Part shown: piece after piece, positions 33,969 through 46,170 of the stretch
How the letters are laid out: each line of letters opens with the position of its first letter
Numbering within the stretch: the stretch's first letter is position 1
Program-made: the position numbers and the translations under genes
Source of the DNA: Littorina saxatilis
Lineage: Eukaryota > Mollusca > Gastropoda > Littorinimorpha > Littorinidae
Reading direction: 5' to 3'
Assembly: GCF_037325665.1 (NCBI RefSeq)
Contig: NC_090253.1
Span: forward strand, 6,030,073-6,094,072
Length of the DNA: 64,000 nt
The notes under the pieces: model-generated
Told to the model about the DNA's origin: nothing
Database searches by the model: none
What the model saw: only the letters and a program-made list of their open reading frames with translations

Positions 33969-35310
33969 TGTCACAAAGATGTGAGTAGCATATTTGTGAG
34001 GTGAAACCACGTCGTGTTTTTAACCTCCCTAAATGTTGTACAGGCGAGGGTAGCTGACCGGACTGGCGTTATTCACGTGTTTCGGGTGTTGCACGTAAAA
34101 CTGGCTTAGCTTGATGTGAGTTGTGTTTGAGACATGTAGCTGGTCTGGGGTAAATAACGTCACAGCGTGTGAGATTTCCAACCGGGAAGGTTGTTCAGCG
34201 TGTGTCAGACTTGTTCTGGGAACAAGTACTCTTTCAAGAGACGGGTCTCTTAAGGTAAATGATTTACTATGTTGTATATTATTGACGTTGGAATACATAG
34301 CTGGAGCGTAAAGGTTAGTGTGTATAAAGTGCACCCAATCTTAGTGTGAAGCGTTGAGAGAATTCTTGATGTAATTGTTTCACGGTTTTTCATGGGGAAT
34401 TTCTTGAACATAATTGCTAGGCATTTATGTTATGTTTAAGACGGTCATGCTTTGTATGGGGAGTGTTATTCATTGATTAAGTGTTAGTTGGATATTGAAT
34501 CTGTACGGAATGTGAACGTGGAATGAACGAGAATGTATGAGTGGTACATGAACGTTTGGAAGAAGAGATGGTTTTAGAGAATGTTGTATTAAGACTTGGT
34601 TAAATTCTTTAGGAGTTTCCATGAGGGTTTTCCATGGCGTATAAGGGAGGGACCTTACACGAGAGAAGCGCTAGACGACGGTGGAAGCAAGGGACCACCT
34701 CTGCGCAGATGACTAGACGAGTGGAGTCTTCATCGAGACCGGTCGTAGCTGACGACGGTTGTTTCCGCTACGGGCGGAAGGGTTTCTCGGAGAAACCTGG
34801 AAGGTGTGTGTTGGCATCTTCAGTGAGAGGTGTGTTGGCATCTTCAGTGAAAGGTGTGTGTTGGCTTCTTCAGTGAAAGGTGTGTGTGGCATCTTCAGCG
34901 AAAGGTGTGTGTTAGCATCTCTGTGTGTTGGCATCTGAATTCATTATTCTACGAGGATTCAGCGAGACAAGTAAGTGAACTGGCGACATGCAGTGAGCCG
35001 TGAAACGAACTCGTGAGTGTCCGCTGGTACCTTCTTGTGTGCGTTAAACTCTATATTTGAGAAAGTATTGTTATAATAGGTATTTACATGCCTTGAGTGA
35101 AAGTTGGAGGATTGTGCGAACTGTGTGTCGAAAAGTTGTTTCGTATTGATGTAGGTAAAGTGAAGAAGTATAATGTTGTTTTTGGTTGAGGAAATAATGA
35201 GCCTGCATCCTCCCAAGTTCTGTTTTTGAAGTGTTTGGTGTGAAAGGGTAGAGACAGTGCAAAAGGGCAGAACACGCATAATAAATTCACATGCAAACCA
35301 CTTCGTGACA
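33969..35310 (+). mobile_element. Solo LTR (Gypsy-like family)
   Basis: A 1342-base LTR beginning TGTCACAAAG and ending TTCGTGACA, with a 5-base target duplication ACATC at 33964-33968 and 35311-35315. It is close to the LTRs at 39878 and 44794. Solo LTRs arise by recombination between the two LTRs of a full element. The site is empty in copy A near 15878, so the insertion came after the duplication. Treated as a fossil. Confidence 0.92.
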
Positions 35311-36409
35311 ACATCTAGAAAGTAGAGCTCAAATAAGCCCAACTGAGAAGCGACCATCAACCGCAAATTTGTACAGATTTTGTCAGTGAAACCGGCTGAT
35401 CCGTCTTTTAAAACACGCTTGTATCGTGAAAACACGTCTTTTCTTGTACGCCTTTTGACATAATTAAATTCTTTGGTTCTCACATTTGCTCATATTAGAT
35501 TTGAATACAAAACAATGAATACAATTTTGATACAATACAATGAATAACATTTGAAAACAATACTGCACGTATTACAGTTTTAATACTACATGAATATTGT
35601 ATGTACGCACTTTTGAATGAATGACTAAAAAGTAATACAAGGCGTGTTGGATAAATAAAACGTACGCTGATGTGTAATTTCTCAATTCTTGGCAAGTTTA
35701 TTTTATTTTTCCCTTTCTCTTGCCTAGAAATTCGAGTTGTTGAATTGTTTTCTTCAAATTCTGTTCTTGATATTTGCTGCACAATCAGTGTTCTTCATGT
35801 ATTAAAGACACTTGGCAGAAGAAGGCACGAGGCCGTTTTATGGCGGCCTGGCATGGACTGTGCAGTTGTAGTTTTTGTTTTCGTTAACATTCTGGAGACC
35901 GTAAGCAGACTTTAGTTATCACAGTTTTATACGGAAAAGCTTGCTGATTTTTTGTTCGCTTAATCTGTGTTTGCCTCCCTTTAGTTCCTGGTCCATATCA
36001 ACCACACGCTGATGAAAGTTGAATTGAATCGATATAACTATATCAATATTGAACGTAAACCATGCCTCTCCCTCATTAGTTGTTTATGTTGAAGAGAGTG
36101 TTTTAGAGAACATGTATCATCATTAACTATATAAATTTCGCAAACCCTTAATGTTTTCACAATTCTTGTTCGTCATTTCCTTCCTGTGATTCTTCTTGTT
36201 GTTTCTGTTTAAGTTTGTTTAAGTTTGTTGTTGTTAAAAAAAGAAAACCAACAGAAACAATGAGAAGAAGCACAAAAAGGATTCGACGAACACGAAGAAG
36301 GAAAGACAGACAGAAAGATAACAGAGAAACAAGACAGACGAAGAAGAAAGAGTAAAAGAAGAAGACATCGATGAAGATTGCATGACAGAAAGGGAATTTA
36401 AATATTAAA

Positions 36410-37148
36410 CAAGTCGCGTAAAGCGAAATAACAACATTTAGTCAAGCTGTCGAACTCACAGAACGAAACTGAACGCACTGCTTTTTTCACCAAGACCACA
36501 TACACGTAGTTTCGTCAGTCCACCGCTCGTGGCCAATTAAAGGCAGTGAAATCGACAAGCCAGAATAGTGCAGTAGTGGTCGCGCTGTGCTGCATAGCAC
36601 GCTTTTCTGTACCTCTCTTCGTTTTAACTTTCTGAGCGTGTTTTTAATCCAAACATATCATATCTATATGTTTTTGGAATCAGGAACCGACAAAGAATAA
36701 GATGAAATTGTTTTTAAATCGATTTCAGAAATTTTATTTTTATCATAATTTTTATATTTTTAATTTTCAGAGCTTGTTTTTAATCCAAATATAACACATT
36801 TATATGTTTTTGGAATCAGAAAATGAGGAAAAACAAAATAAACGTAATTTTGGATTGTTTTATAAAAAAAAAATTTTAATTACAATTTTCAGATTTTTAA
36901 TGACCAAAGTCATCAATTCGCCCAAAATTGCTTGGCCAAAATTTCAATCAATTTGATTAAAAAAATGAGGGTGTGAGAGTGCCGCTTCAACTTTTACAAA
37001 AAGCCGGATATGACGTCATCAAAGACATTTATTCAAAAAAAAGAAAAAAAAAACGTCTGGTGATATCATACCCAGAAACTCTCATGTAAAATTTCATAAA
37101 GATCGGCTTAGTAGTTTACTCTGAATCGCTCTACACACACACACACGC

Positions 37149-37219
<71 letters not shown>

Positions 37220-37281
37220 ACGACCCTCGTCTCGATTCCCCCTCTATGTTAAAACATTCAGTCAAAACTTGACTAAATGTA
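36410..37281 (+). mobile_element. Helentron-like mobile microsatellite, copy 4
   Basis: Duplication partner of 19519-20447, with a (CA)n/(GACA)n core at about 37133-37218 and the same terminal hairpin. Slightly shorter than its partner. Confidence 0.8.
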
Positions 37282-39539
37282 AAACGCATATACAAACTAT
37301 AACAATCTGGGACAAAAAAATATCCGATGTTCTCATCTGCTTTCTACACTTGCAGCCTTAGGCAGACTGCAGAACGATCGGGAAAAAACCAATGTAGGAA
37401 CTAATGGGATCCACGGTAGTGTGGGAATGCGCAGCCAGAGAGACCGGACGCTTCGCCTAGTTGTTGACCAAACATGTGATCTGAACTCTGAAGTTACTTA
37501 CTCGTACAAGCACCAACTATGACGCAGAGAAAATGGGAAAGAAACAAAGAGAGAAGGAACTAAAGAAAATGAAAGAAACGCAAAGACAAGGGAATCAGAA
37601 GTCTTCCAAAAAATACCGATTCTATCCAGCCACAAAATCAACAACTATAAGTTGCTGATATGAATCTTCCAAATGAGAAGACTATATATAAAAACTCCAT
37701 GCGCAAAAACAAGCTGGGTTTCCATCCCAAATATAATAAGCCTTCAAAAGGATACAACAGAAGAGCAATTAACAGCAACAAACACCAACAACGGAAATAC
37801 ATAACTTTTACATCCATAAAATCCCCAGCAATGTCCATGGCTGGATTGGGGAAAAAAACATGAATCCATCACAAATAGATGCACAAGTACCATCGATGGC
37901 AACAACAACAACAGCCACAACAACATCCACGATATTAACCAGCAATGAAAAGATTGAACAAGTACAACCACTAAGTAACAATACGACAACTACAGCCACA
38001 GTTAGTAATAAACCTAAAAACTGAAACCACAATTAAGAACGGAAGCACAAACAAAATACAATGGAATCCGGAGTATTCCAAAATACCGACTATATATACA
38101 CCCACAAAAAAACTCATACAACAACATACCTTTCGCCTCTCGCCAGATTGAGTTCGAATTTAACGTATACTGAGAATAGTACTTTCCTTTAACCATTTAA
38201 ATATGTATATGTCTATTTATTGCACAGAACGTTAGGTTGACGTACTCGTGAATGCTCCGTTTTGTCTAAAACAATTTATTCTCGTGTTTTTTTGTATTCC
38301 AACAACAAACATACGTTGCTATCATAAGTCTTCCAAATCAGGAGACTATACAAAAGCACCAAGCAAAACAAACACACTGGATTATTAGTACCGCACATAA
38401 GAAGTTTTCAGATAAGCAACAACAAAAACACAACATTTCTACAACCACTCCAACAAGCCAGCTGTTTGCATCAGCTGCTAGTTACGCTGAAACCCCGTCA
38501 TGACCACCTGACCACACAACAACCTGACCAATCAGAAGGCAGTCTGGCGACCAACACACGTGGGATTGGTTGTCAGCTACCTTACCCTTTCTTCTCTAAT
38601 CAGCCTTGGATAGCAACCTCACGATTGTCACAACTTTGTCGGCCCAAAATACACTCGGGCCTTGGGCTACACAGCCTAAGTTACTGAAGTCTACAAATCG
38701 ATCCACAAGAAAGATGCACCGCCACCACCAGCAAGCCTCGGTCACTCAGAACTTTCTGAGAGAAGCAGTCCAAGAACAGACGAATAAGAGATATAAACAA
38801 ACCCTCAGTAACGGAGAGGTACTTCAACAACAACAGCTACTACTGACAGCTAACTTGAGTATAGTAACAGTTAACTTGGATAATCAAACCAAAACACCAA
38901 CCGGCACGACCACATACATATCTGCTGAAGGCATCGTCTCGATAGTTGTCCCCTGACAAGGCTACCAATCACGTTCTCCATGATTCCTTCATCAAACAAA
39001 AACCAACCAAAGAACTCGATATAATTATTGTTCATTCTGTCCAAAAGGCCGACACCCCATTGGTACATTTTAGTGGTGAACGATATATAGGACCTGGGGT
39101 GAGTTGCTTCGGGATCTCTGGGCTGCTTATTGTATTTGCCGGGTGTGGCAGACCCTTGGCTTTTACTCCACAGAGATAATTCACTAATGAATGGTTCACG
39201 TTATTTATAAGTAGACGTTACATGCTTTAGCTGTCTTTTATTACTTTATTCTTCAAGCTTCTCTTTTTATCATCTTTAAAAATCAAGTAAATGATCTGGT
39301 GAACGTCCGCCATCGAGGTAAGTTCTGTTTTGTGAAATTGTACATAATTCTGATGCAAGAATAAGTGTCAGCTGGAGCACGGGACCAAGCGCCACCTACG
39401 TACATACGAACGAACAGAAGAGAGAAAAATGTATGTACATGAGTCACGATATTGGTTTCTCAACTGAATAGACGAATTCCAAAAATGACTGTGTCGGGTT
39501 TGTGTGGGTTGTGAAAGAGTGAGTGCCCTTGATTTTCAA
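37282..39539. other. Unexplained dispersed block in duplication copy B
   Basis: Partner of 20448-23262 without the (GATA)n insertion. The AAC-rich part (37860-38024) looks identical to copy A. A small extra segment near 39170-39215 is absent from A. Confidence 0.5.
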
Positions 39540-39877
39540 TCGGACACACATTGGAGGGGCTCATCACTAGCAAGGGGTGTGTCGGACACATATTGCAGGG
39601 GCTCATTACGAGCGAGGGGTGTGTCGGACACACATTGCAGGGGCTCATCACTAGCGAGTGGTGTGTCGGACACATATTGCAGGGGCTCATCACAAGCGAG
39701 GGGTGTCGGACACACATTGCAGGGGCTCATCACTAGCGAGGGGTGTGTCGGACACATATTGGAGGGGCTCATCACTAGCAAGGGGTGTGTCGGACACACA
39801 TTGCAGGGGCCAATCACTAGCGAGGGGTGTGTCGGACACACATTGCAGGGGCCAATCACTAGCGAGGGGTGTGTCGG
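39540..39877. repeat. 42-base minisatellite, copy B left part
   Basis: About 8 units of the same 42-base repeat as 23263-24449, one of them shortened by three bases. It is cut from its continuation at 46171 by the LTR element. Confidence 0.95.
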
Positions 39878-41226
39878 TGTCACAAAGATGTGAGTAGCAT
39901 ATTTGTGAGGTGAAACCACGTCGTGTTTTTAACCTCCCTAAATGTTGTACAGGCGAGGGTAGCTGACCGGACTAGCGTTATTCACGTGTTTCGGGTGTTG
40001 CACGCAAAACTGGCTTAGCTTGATGTGAGTTGTGTTTGAGACATGTAGCTGGTCTGAGGTAAATAACGTCACAGCGTGTGAGATTTCCAACCGGGAAGGT
40101 TGTTCAGCGTGTGTCAGACTTGTTCTGGGAACAAGTACTCTTTCAAGAGACGGGTCTCTTAAGGTAAATGATTTACTATGTTGTATATTATGGACGTTGG
40201 AATACATAGCTGGAGCGTAAAGGTTAGTGTGTATAAAGTGCACCAAATCTTAGTGTGAAGCGTTGGGAGAATTCTTGATGTAATTGTTTCACGGTTTTTC
40301 ATGGGGAATTTCTTGAACATAATTGCTAGGCATTTATGTTATGTTTAAGACGGTCATGCTTTGTATGGGGAGTGTTATTCATTGATTAAGTGTTAGTTTG
40401 GATATTGAATCTGTACGGAATGTGAACGTGGAATGAACGAGAATGTATGAGTGGTACATGAACGTTTGGAAGAAGAGATGGTTTTAGAGAATGTTGTATT
40501 AAGACTTGGTTAAATTCTTTAGGAGTTTCCATGAGGGATTTCCATGGCGTATAAGGGAGGGACCTTATACGAGAGAAGCGCTAGACGACGGTGGAAGCAA
40601 GGGACCACCTCGGCGCGGATGACTAGACGAGAGGAGTCTTCATCGATACCGGTCGTAGCTGACGACGGTTGTTCCGCTACGGGCGGAAGGGTTTCTCAGG
40701 GAGAAACCTGGAAGGTGTGTGTGGCATCTTCAGTGGAAGGTGTGCGTTGGCATCTTCAGTGGAAGGTGTGTGTCGGCATCTTCAGCGGAAGGTGTGTAAG
40801 CATCTGTGTGTGTGGCATCTTCAGTGAAAGGTGTGAGTTAGCATCTATGTGTGATGGCATCTGAATTCATTATCCTACGATTCAGCGAGACAAGTAAGTG
40901 AACTGGCGACATGCAGTGAGCCGTGATACGAACTCGTGAGTGTCTGTTGGTACCTTCTTGTGTGCGTTAATCTATATTTGAGAAAGTATTGTTATAATAT
41001 GTATTTACATGCCTTGAGTGAAAGCTGGAAGATTGTGCGAACTGTGTGTTGAAAAGTTGTTCGTATTGATGTATTTAAAGTGAAGAAGTATGTTGTTTTG
41101 GTTGAGGAAATAATGAGCCTGCATCCTCCCAAGTTCTGTTTTTGAAGTGTTTGGTGTGAAAGGGTAGAGACAGTGCAAAAGGGCAGAACACGCATAATAA
41201 ATTCACATGCAAACCACTTCGTGACA
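39878..41226 (+). repeat. 5' LTR of the element
   Basis: 1349 bases. The internal region near 40710-40860 has a GGTGTGTG / GGCATCTTCAGTG minisatellite whose copy number differs between LTRs. Confidence 0.9.
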
Positions 41227-42479
41227 GTGGTGACCCCGACTTAGCCCTAAATAGGTTTTTGTTTCTAAGGATAGATTTTTGTTGTAGTTAAAAAGCAGTT
41301 GCTTCCCTTTCATTGGAGAAAAGTGAGAGATTGAGAAATTGAGAAAGAAGTGCCTTAGTGTAGCTAATTATACATACTTTGATACTTTGCGTGTTGTAGT
41401 GTTTGTTTATGTGTATGTTATTGGACACCCCCTCTCCAGCTCTAGGGGTCTACGTAATTGTATAGTTTCGTACGTAGAGAGGGCCTTAGTTTCTGTTTGC
41501 TTCCTTTTCTGTGTAATTAACTATCTTTCTATCTAAATTCTAGCTCCCTGTCCTATAAGTTTTTTAAAAACTATTTTTCTTAGATTCTATCTTGGATTGA
41601 TTGTTGTGTATGATTGTTGTCGTTGAGGTGCAGGCTTATTTTAAATAAAATAGTATAGGGTGTGCCATTTTTTGTGTGTATAAATTCTGAAATTTTGTAT
41701 TTTTTTGGGTTGGTCTCTGATATTTTTTTTTAGTTGTGTACTCTGGCTTGAAAAGTGTTTGTTTATTATTGTTATTGTTGTTCCTATTTGTAGTTGGATT
41801 AGTAATAGGGTGATTATCTCCCCTATACTAGTGTTTGATATTTAGTTGTTGGTTTGGGGAAAGTTTTGTGGGTTTTTATTTTTTTATTTTTTTATGGTTA
41901 GTAATAATTTGTACTTAGACAAATTTTTGGGTAAATTTTTTTGTTGTTGTCGTTGTGAAGATTTAAATTTTGTTTTGGTTTTGCTCTGGCGGTTGATTTT
42001 CCTTAAAGGATTTGACGCTGGTTAGTGGTGTGTGGAATTGAATTTTTCATTTAAAGTGTGTTATTTGGGTTTGAGAAACTTTGACATTTCTAGTTAATTG
42101 GTTGTTATTTTTTGTTGTTGTTGATGTAAAGTTGTTAGTTTAAGTTTGACATTGATTGACAAGTGTTTGAAGCTGCTATTGATTGTTTAATCTGATATTT
42201 TCCAAATCAAATTTTTTGTTGTGACTCTATTAAGTTTATTGTTTATTTTTGAGACTGGTTGTGTAAATAGTTAAGTAGTAAACAATTTGAGGATTGTTTT
42301 TAAAAAGGCACAAGATTTCTGTTAGTTTAGTATTTTATGATACTCTTTTGTGTGTGTTTAGTATTGCGAGAAACTGGTGTATGATACAACTTTTTGATAC
42401 TTAAAACAATTTTGTGAACTTGTGTTACTTGATCCATTGTATTACTTTGAGATTACTTTGATATTTTGACATTGTAAAG
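41227..42479 (+). other. Leader region of the LTR element
   Basis: T- and GT-rich untranslated stretch between the 5' LTR and the gag-like frame; no other gene seen. Confidence 0.7.
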
Positions 42480-44813
42480 ATGGCAGAGACTAGTGATACT
42501 GGTGGTAACACATATGCTGATTATTTGACATTGGGAGAGAAGCATGGGTTAAAGGCAGAAGCTTTGTTTAAGTTTGCCCAGGATCAGGTGGATAGAGAAG
42601 AGAGAAGTCAGGAAAGGGAAGCAAAGAAGGTACAAGCTGAAGCTGAAGTTGAGGCAAAGAAGATAGAAGCTGAAGCAGAAGCAAAGAAACAGGAAACAGA
42701 AGTAAGGAAGATAGAAGCTGAGGCTGAGACAAAAAGGTTACAAATTGAGGCAAATAGGGAATTAGATGCAAAGAGGCTAGAAGCAGATACTGAAGCGAGG
42801 AGAATGGATTTGGAGTTTAAGAAAGCAGAAGCGCAGCAAAGTACAGGGGGAAATGCAGGTGGGAGATCAGGTCCCAGCATTAGGCCCCAGTACCCAAAAC
42901 TTCCCATGTTCAAGGAAGATAAAGATGACATTGACAGTTTTTTGTTCAGATTTGAAACGCATGCAAAGGCGAACAAATGGAATGATTCAGAGTGGGCTAC
43001 ATACTTATCAGCTTATCTGGAAGGTGGAGCGTTGTCTTTGTTTCATTCATTGTTTTCAACGGGTACTTTGTCGTATGAAGACTTGAAGAAAGAGTTATTG
43101 AAGAAGTTTCAGTGCACTCGAGAGGGATTTCGGGAGAAATTTCGCAGTACGAAGCCAGAGGCTGATGAAAGTTTTGGCACATACGTAACAAGGATGACGC
43201 ATTTGTTCAACCGTTGGTTGAGGTTGTCGGATATAGAATCCTCATATGAAGCATTGTTTGATTTTGTGTTGTGTGAACAGATTCTTACCAGTGTATGCAC
43301 TGATTTGGCAGTCTTTTTGAAAGAACGTGATTGTAAAAATTCAAAAGACATGATTGCTAGCGCAGAAATGTACAAATCAGCCCATCCAAATAAATGTTTG
43401 GCCAGAAAGAGTCAAGTAAATCCTTTGGGGACTGGAAACGTAGCGTTCAATCAGAATCGTGGAACAGGACAGTCTTACAATCGTGGTCAAGGTGATAGTG
43501 GCAGAAGACAGGATGGTATGAGCAGAAATACCAGGTTTCAAGGCAGAGGAGATGATCGTAGGCCGGGTAGAAGAGGATGGCAGCAAGGAAGTACTAGAGG
43601 TACAGGTACTGAACAGCAGAATCAGGACACATGTTACAGATGTGGGCAGTTTGGCCATTACGCTAGAGAATGTATTCAGGTAGCATATTCAGCGAAGTCG
43701 GTAGCGGATTGTCAGGACGCTGGAGTGTTGATAAGCTCGGCGGCATTCGGGTCGTTGCCATTAGCGGAAGGTCTCGTTAATGGGAAGCAAGTTTCAGTAC
43801 TGAGAGACACAGGAGCTAATGTAGCTGGGGTAAGGAAGTCGTTGGTCTTACCAAGCCAGTACATAAAGGGAGAGGTTCAAAAAGTGAAGGGTTTTAGTGG
43901 ACGGATTGATTTGTATTCATTGGCGGAAGTGGTTGTCGATACCCCATATTTTCAGGGAAAGTTGAAATGTTGTGTGCTCACAGACCCAGTCGCTGACCTA
44001 GTGATAGGTAATCTTCGGGGTGTGGTACCCAGAGTAGATTTATTCCTTGGGAATACGCAGGGTGTTGGATTGTGTGCTGATGTAAGTCACAAGAAAATCA
44101 CTGAAGACATGATACTTGAGAAGGTCGTGTGTGGTACGAGTAGGGCAAAAGCCAAAAAGAAACTGGAGGATTTCCCGGTGCCATTAAAAAATGTGGTTAC
44201 TCCAGATTTGTCGGTTAAAGAGGAGGATCTGAAAAGTTTGCTGAGAGAAGATGAGACATTGGAAGAGGTGTTGAGTGTGTCACGAGAGGATGAGAAGTAT
44301 GCAGTTTGTGCAGAGAAAGTTGTTGATGTTGAGGTAGTAAGTAGTGGATATGGTGAAAGCATTCCACTGAGGTCTGACTGGGGCAGTCATGATGTTTTCC
44401 CAAGTAAAGGTGGAGAGGCAAAAGTTGCAGTGTTACCTCTGACTGAGGAGAGGAAAACGTTGCCGTTACCTACATTGCCTAAGGGGAAGGAAGAGACAAT
44501 CGGAGACATTGTTTTTGATCCTGGTTTGACAGATAGTCAAAAGGATGATATGGAACAGGTGTTTGGAAAGATGGTTGACATTGTCAAAACATGTGAGGCG
44601 GTGGTGTCTTTAACGGCAAGAATTAGCATTCGAGGTTCATCCAATAGCATAAGACAGGAATACGTTGACAGACATGTTGTCCAGGTCATTCGTAGATCAA
44701 AGCATACCACAGGTTTATGGGATGTGTGGAAAAAGAAGGTTGCTTTGATCAAAAGAAAACTCAAGAATTTTCTTTTTTCCCCGGGAAGGGGGATGTCACA
44801 AAGATGTGAGTAG
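42480..44813 (+). CDS. Gag/protease-like frame of the LTR fossil
   Basis: A long open frame. Parts in order: a charged coiled coil rich in EAEAKK units (about residues 45-125), a Gag core resembling the SCAN/retrotrans_gag fold, a basic Arg/Gly stretch, a CCHC zinc knuckle (CYRCGQFGHYAREC) near residues 382-395, and a retropepsin-like segment with a DTGAN signature, followed by an acidic tail shared with the related element at 50955. Described as a fossil; no pol enzymes beyond the protease-like part are present. Confidence 0.8.
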   Translation: MAETSDTGGNTYADYLTLGEKHGLKAEALFKFAQDQVDREERSQEREAKKVQAEAEVEAKKIEAEAEAKKQETEVRKIEAEAETKRLQIEANRELDAKRLEADTEARRMDLEFKKAEAQQSTGGNAGGRSGPSIRPQYPKLPMFKEDKDDIDSFLFRFETHAKANKWNDSEWATYLSAYLEGGALSLFHSLFSTGTLSYEDLKKELLKKFQCTREGFREKFRSTKPEADESFGTYVTRMTHLFNRWLRLSDIESSYEALFDFVLCEQILTSVCTDLAVFLKERDCKNSKDMIASAEMYKSAHPNKCLARKSQVNPLGTGNVAFNQNRGTGQSYNRGQGDSGRRQDGMSRNTRFQGRGDDRRPGRRGWQQGSTRGTGTEQQNQDTCYRCGQFGHYARECIQVAYSAKSVADCQDAGVLISSAAFGSLPLAEGLVNGKQVSVLRDTGANVAGVRKSLVLPSQYIKGEVQKVKGFSGRIDLYSLAEVVVDTPYFQGKLKCCVLTDPVADLVIGNLRGVVPRVDLFLGNTQGVGLCADVSHKKITEDMILEKVVCGTSRAKAKKKLEDFPVPLKNVVTPDLSVKEEDLKSLLREDETLEEVLSVSREDEKYAVCAEKVVDVEVVSSGYGESIPLRSDWGSHDVFPSKGGEAKVAVLPLTEERKTLPLPTLPKGKEETIGDIVFDPGLTDSQKDDMEQVFGKMVDIVKTCEAVVSLTARISIRGSSNSIRQEYVDRHVVQVIRRSKHTTGLWDVWKKKVALIKRKLKNFLFSPGRGMSQRCE

Positions 44814-46170
44814 CATATTTGTGAGGTGAAACCACGTCGTGTTTTTAACCTCCCTAAATGTTGTACAGGCGAGGGTAGCTGACCGGACTAGCGTTATTCA
44901 CGTGTTTCGGGTGTTGCACGCAAAACTGGCTTAGCTTGATGTGAGTTGTGTTTGAGACATGTAGCTGGTCTGAGGTAAATAACGTCACAGCGTGTGAGAT
45001 TTCCAACCGGGAAGGTTGTTCAGCGTGTGTCAGACTTGTTCTGGGAACAAGTACTCTTTCAAGAGACGGGTCTCTTAAGGTAAATGATTTACTATGTTGT
45101 ATATTATGGACGTTGGAATACATAGCTGGAGCGTAAAGGTTAGTGTGTATAAAGTGCACCAAATCTTAGTGTGAAGCGTTGGGAGAATTCTTGATGTAAT
45201 TGTTTCACGGTTTTTCATGGGGAATTTCTTGAACATAATTGCTAGGCATTTATGTTATGTTTAAGACGGTCATGCTTTGTATGGGGAGTGTTATTCATTG
45301 ATTAAGTGTTAGTTTGGATATTGAATCTGTACGGAATGTGAACGTGGAATGAACGAGAATGTATGAGTGGTACATGAACGTTTGGAAGAAGAGATGGTTT
45401 TAGAGAATGTTGTATTAAGACTTGGTTAAATTCTTTAGGAGTTTCCATGAGGGATTTCCATGGCGTATAAGGGAGGGTCCTTACACGAGAGAAGCGCTAG
45501 ACGACGGTGGAAGCAAGGGACCACCTCTGCGCAGATGACTAGACGAGTGGAGTCTTCATCGATACCGGTCGTAGCTGACGACGGTTGTTCCGCTACGGGC
45601 GGAAGGGTTTCTCAGGGAGAAACCTGGAAGGTGTGTGTGGCATCTTCAGTGGAAGGTGTGCGTTGGCATCTTCAGTGGAAGGTGTGAGTCGGCATCTTCA
45701 GCGGAAGGTGTGTAAGCATCTGTGTGTGTGGCATCTTCAGTGAAAGGTGTGTGTGGCATCTTCAGTGAAAGGTGTGAGTTAGCATCTATGTGTGATGGCA
45801 TCTGAATTCATTATTCTCCGATGAGTCAGCGAGACAAGTAAGTGAACTGGCGACATGCAGTGAGCCGTGATACGAACTCGTGAGTGTCTGTTGGTACCTT
45901 CTTGTGTGCGTTAATCTATATTTGAGAAAGTATTGTTATAATATGTATTTACATGCCTTGAGTGAAAGCTGGAAGATTGTGCGAACTGTGTGTTGAAAAG
46001 TTGTTCGTATTGATGTATTTAAAGTGAAGAAGTATGTTGTTTTGGTTGAGGAAATAATGAGCCTGCATCCTCCCAAGTTCTGTTTTTGAAGTGTTTGGTG
46101 TGAAAGGGTAGAGACAGTGCAAAAGGGCAGAACACGCATAATAAATTCACATGCAAACCACTTCGTGACA
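44794..46170 (+). repeat. 3' LTR of the element
   Basis: 1377 bases, slightly longer than the 5' LTR mainly through the internal GGTGTGTG/GGCATCTTCAGTG units near 45630-45790. Confidence 0.9.

Larger units (their letters stand above)
39878..46170 (+). mobile_element. LTR retrotransposon fossil (Gypsy-like), non-autonomous
   Basis: About 6.3 kb with LTRs at 39878-41226 and 44794-46170 and a 5-base target duplication GTCGG (39873-39877 and 46171-46175), placed inside the minisatellite. The LTRs are TGTCAC...GTGACA. A purine-rich tract (GGGAAGGGGGA) precedes the 3' LTR, and a probable primer-binding region follows the 5' LTR at 41227. Parts present are a gag region and a protease-like region; reverse transcriptase, RNase H and integrase are not seen, so the element could not move alone. 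The ends look whole, and the coding content has one large lack. The two LTRs differ little by eye, so the insertion looks young, and it postdates the segmental duplication. Confidence 0.92.

Noticed and set aside
34123-34311. Small frames conserved in all LTR copies (also 40032 and 44948)
   Set aside because: They lie inside LTRs, and conservation follows from the copies being young; no protein family recognised.
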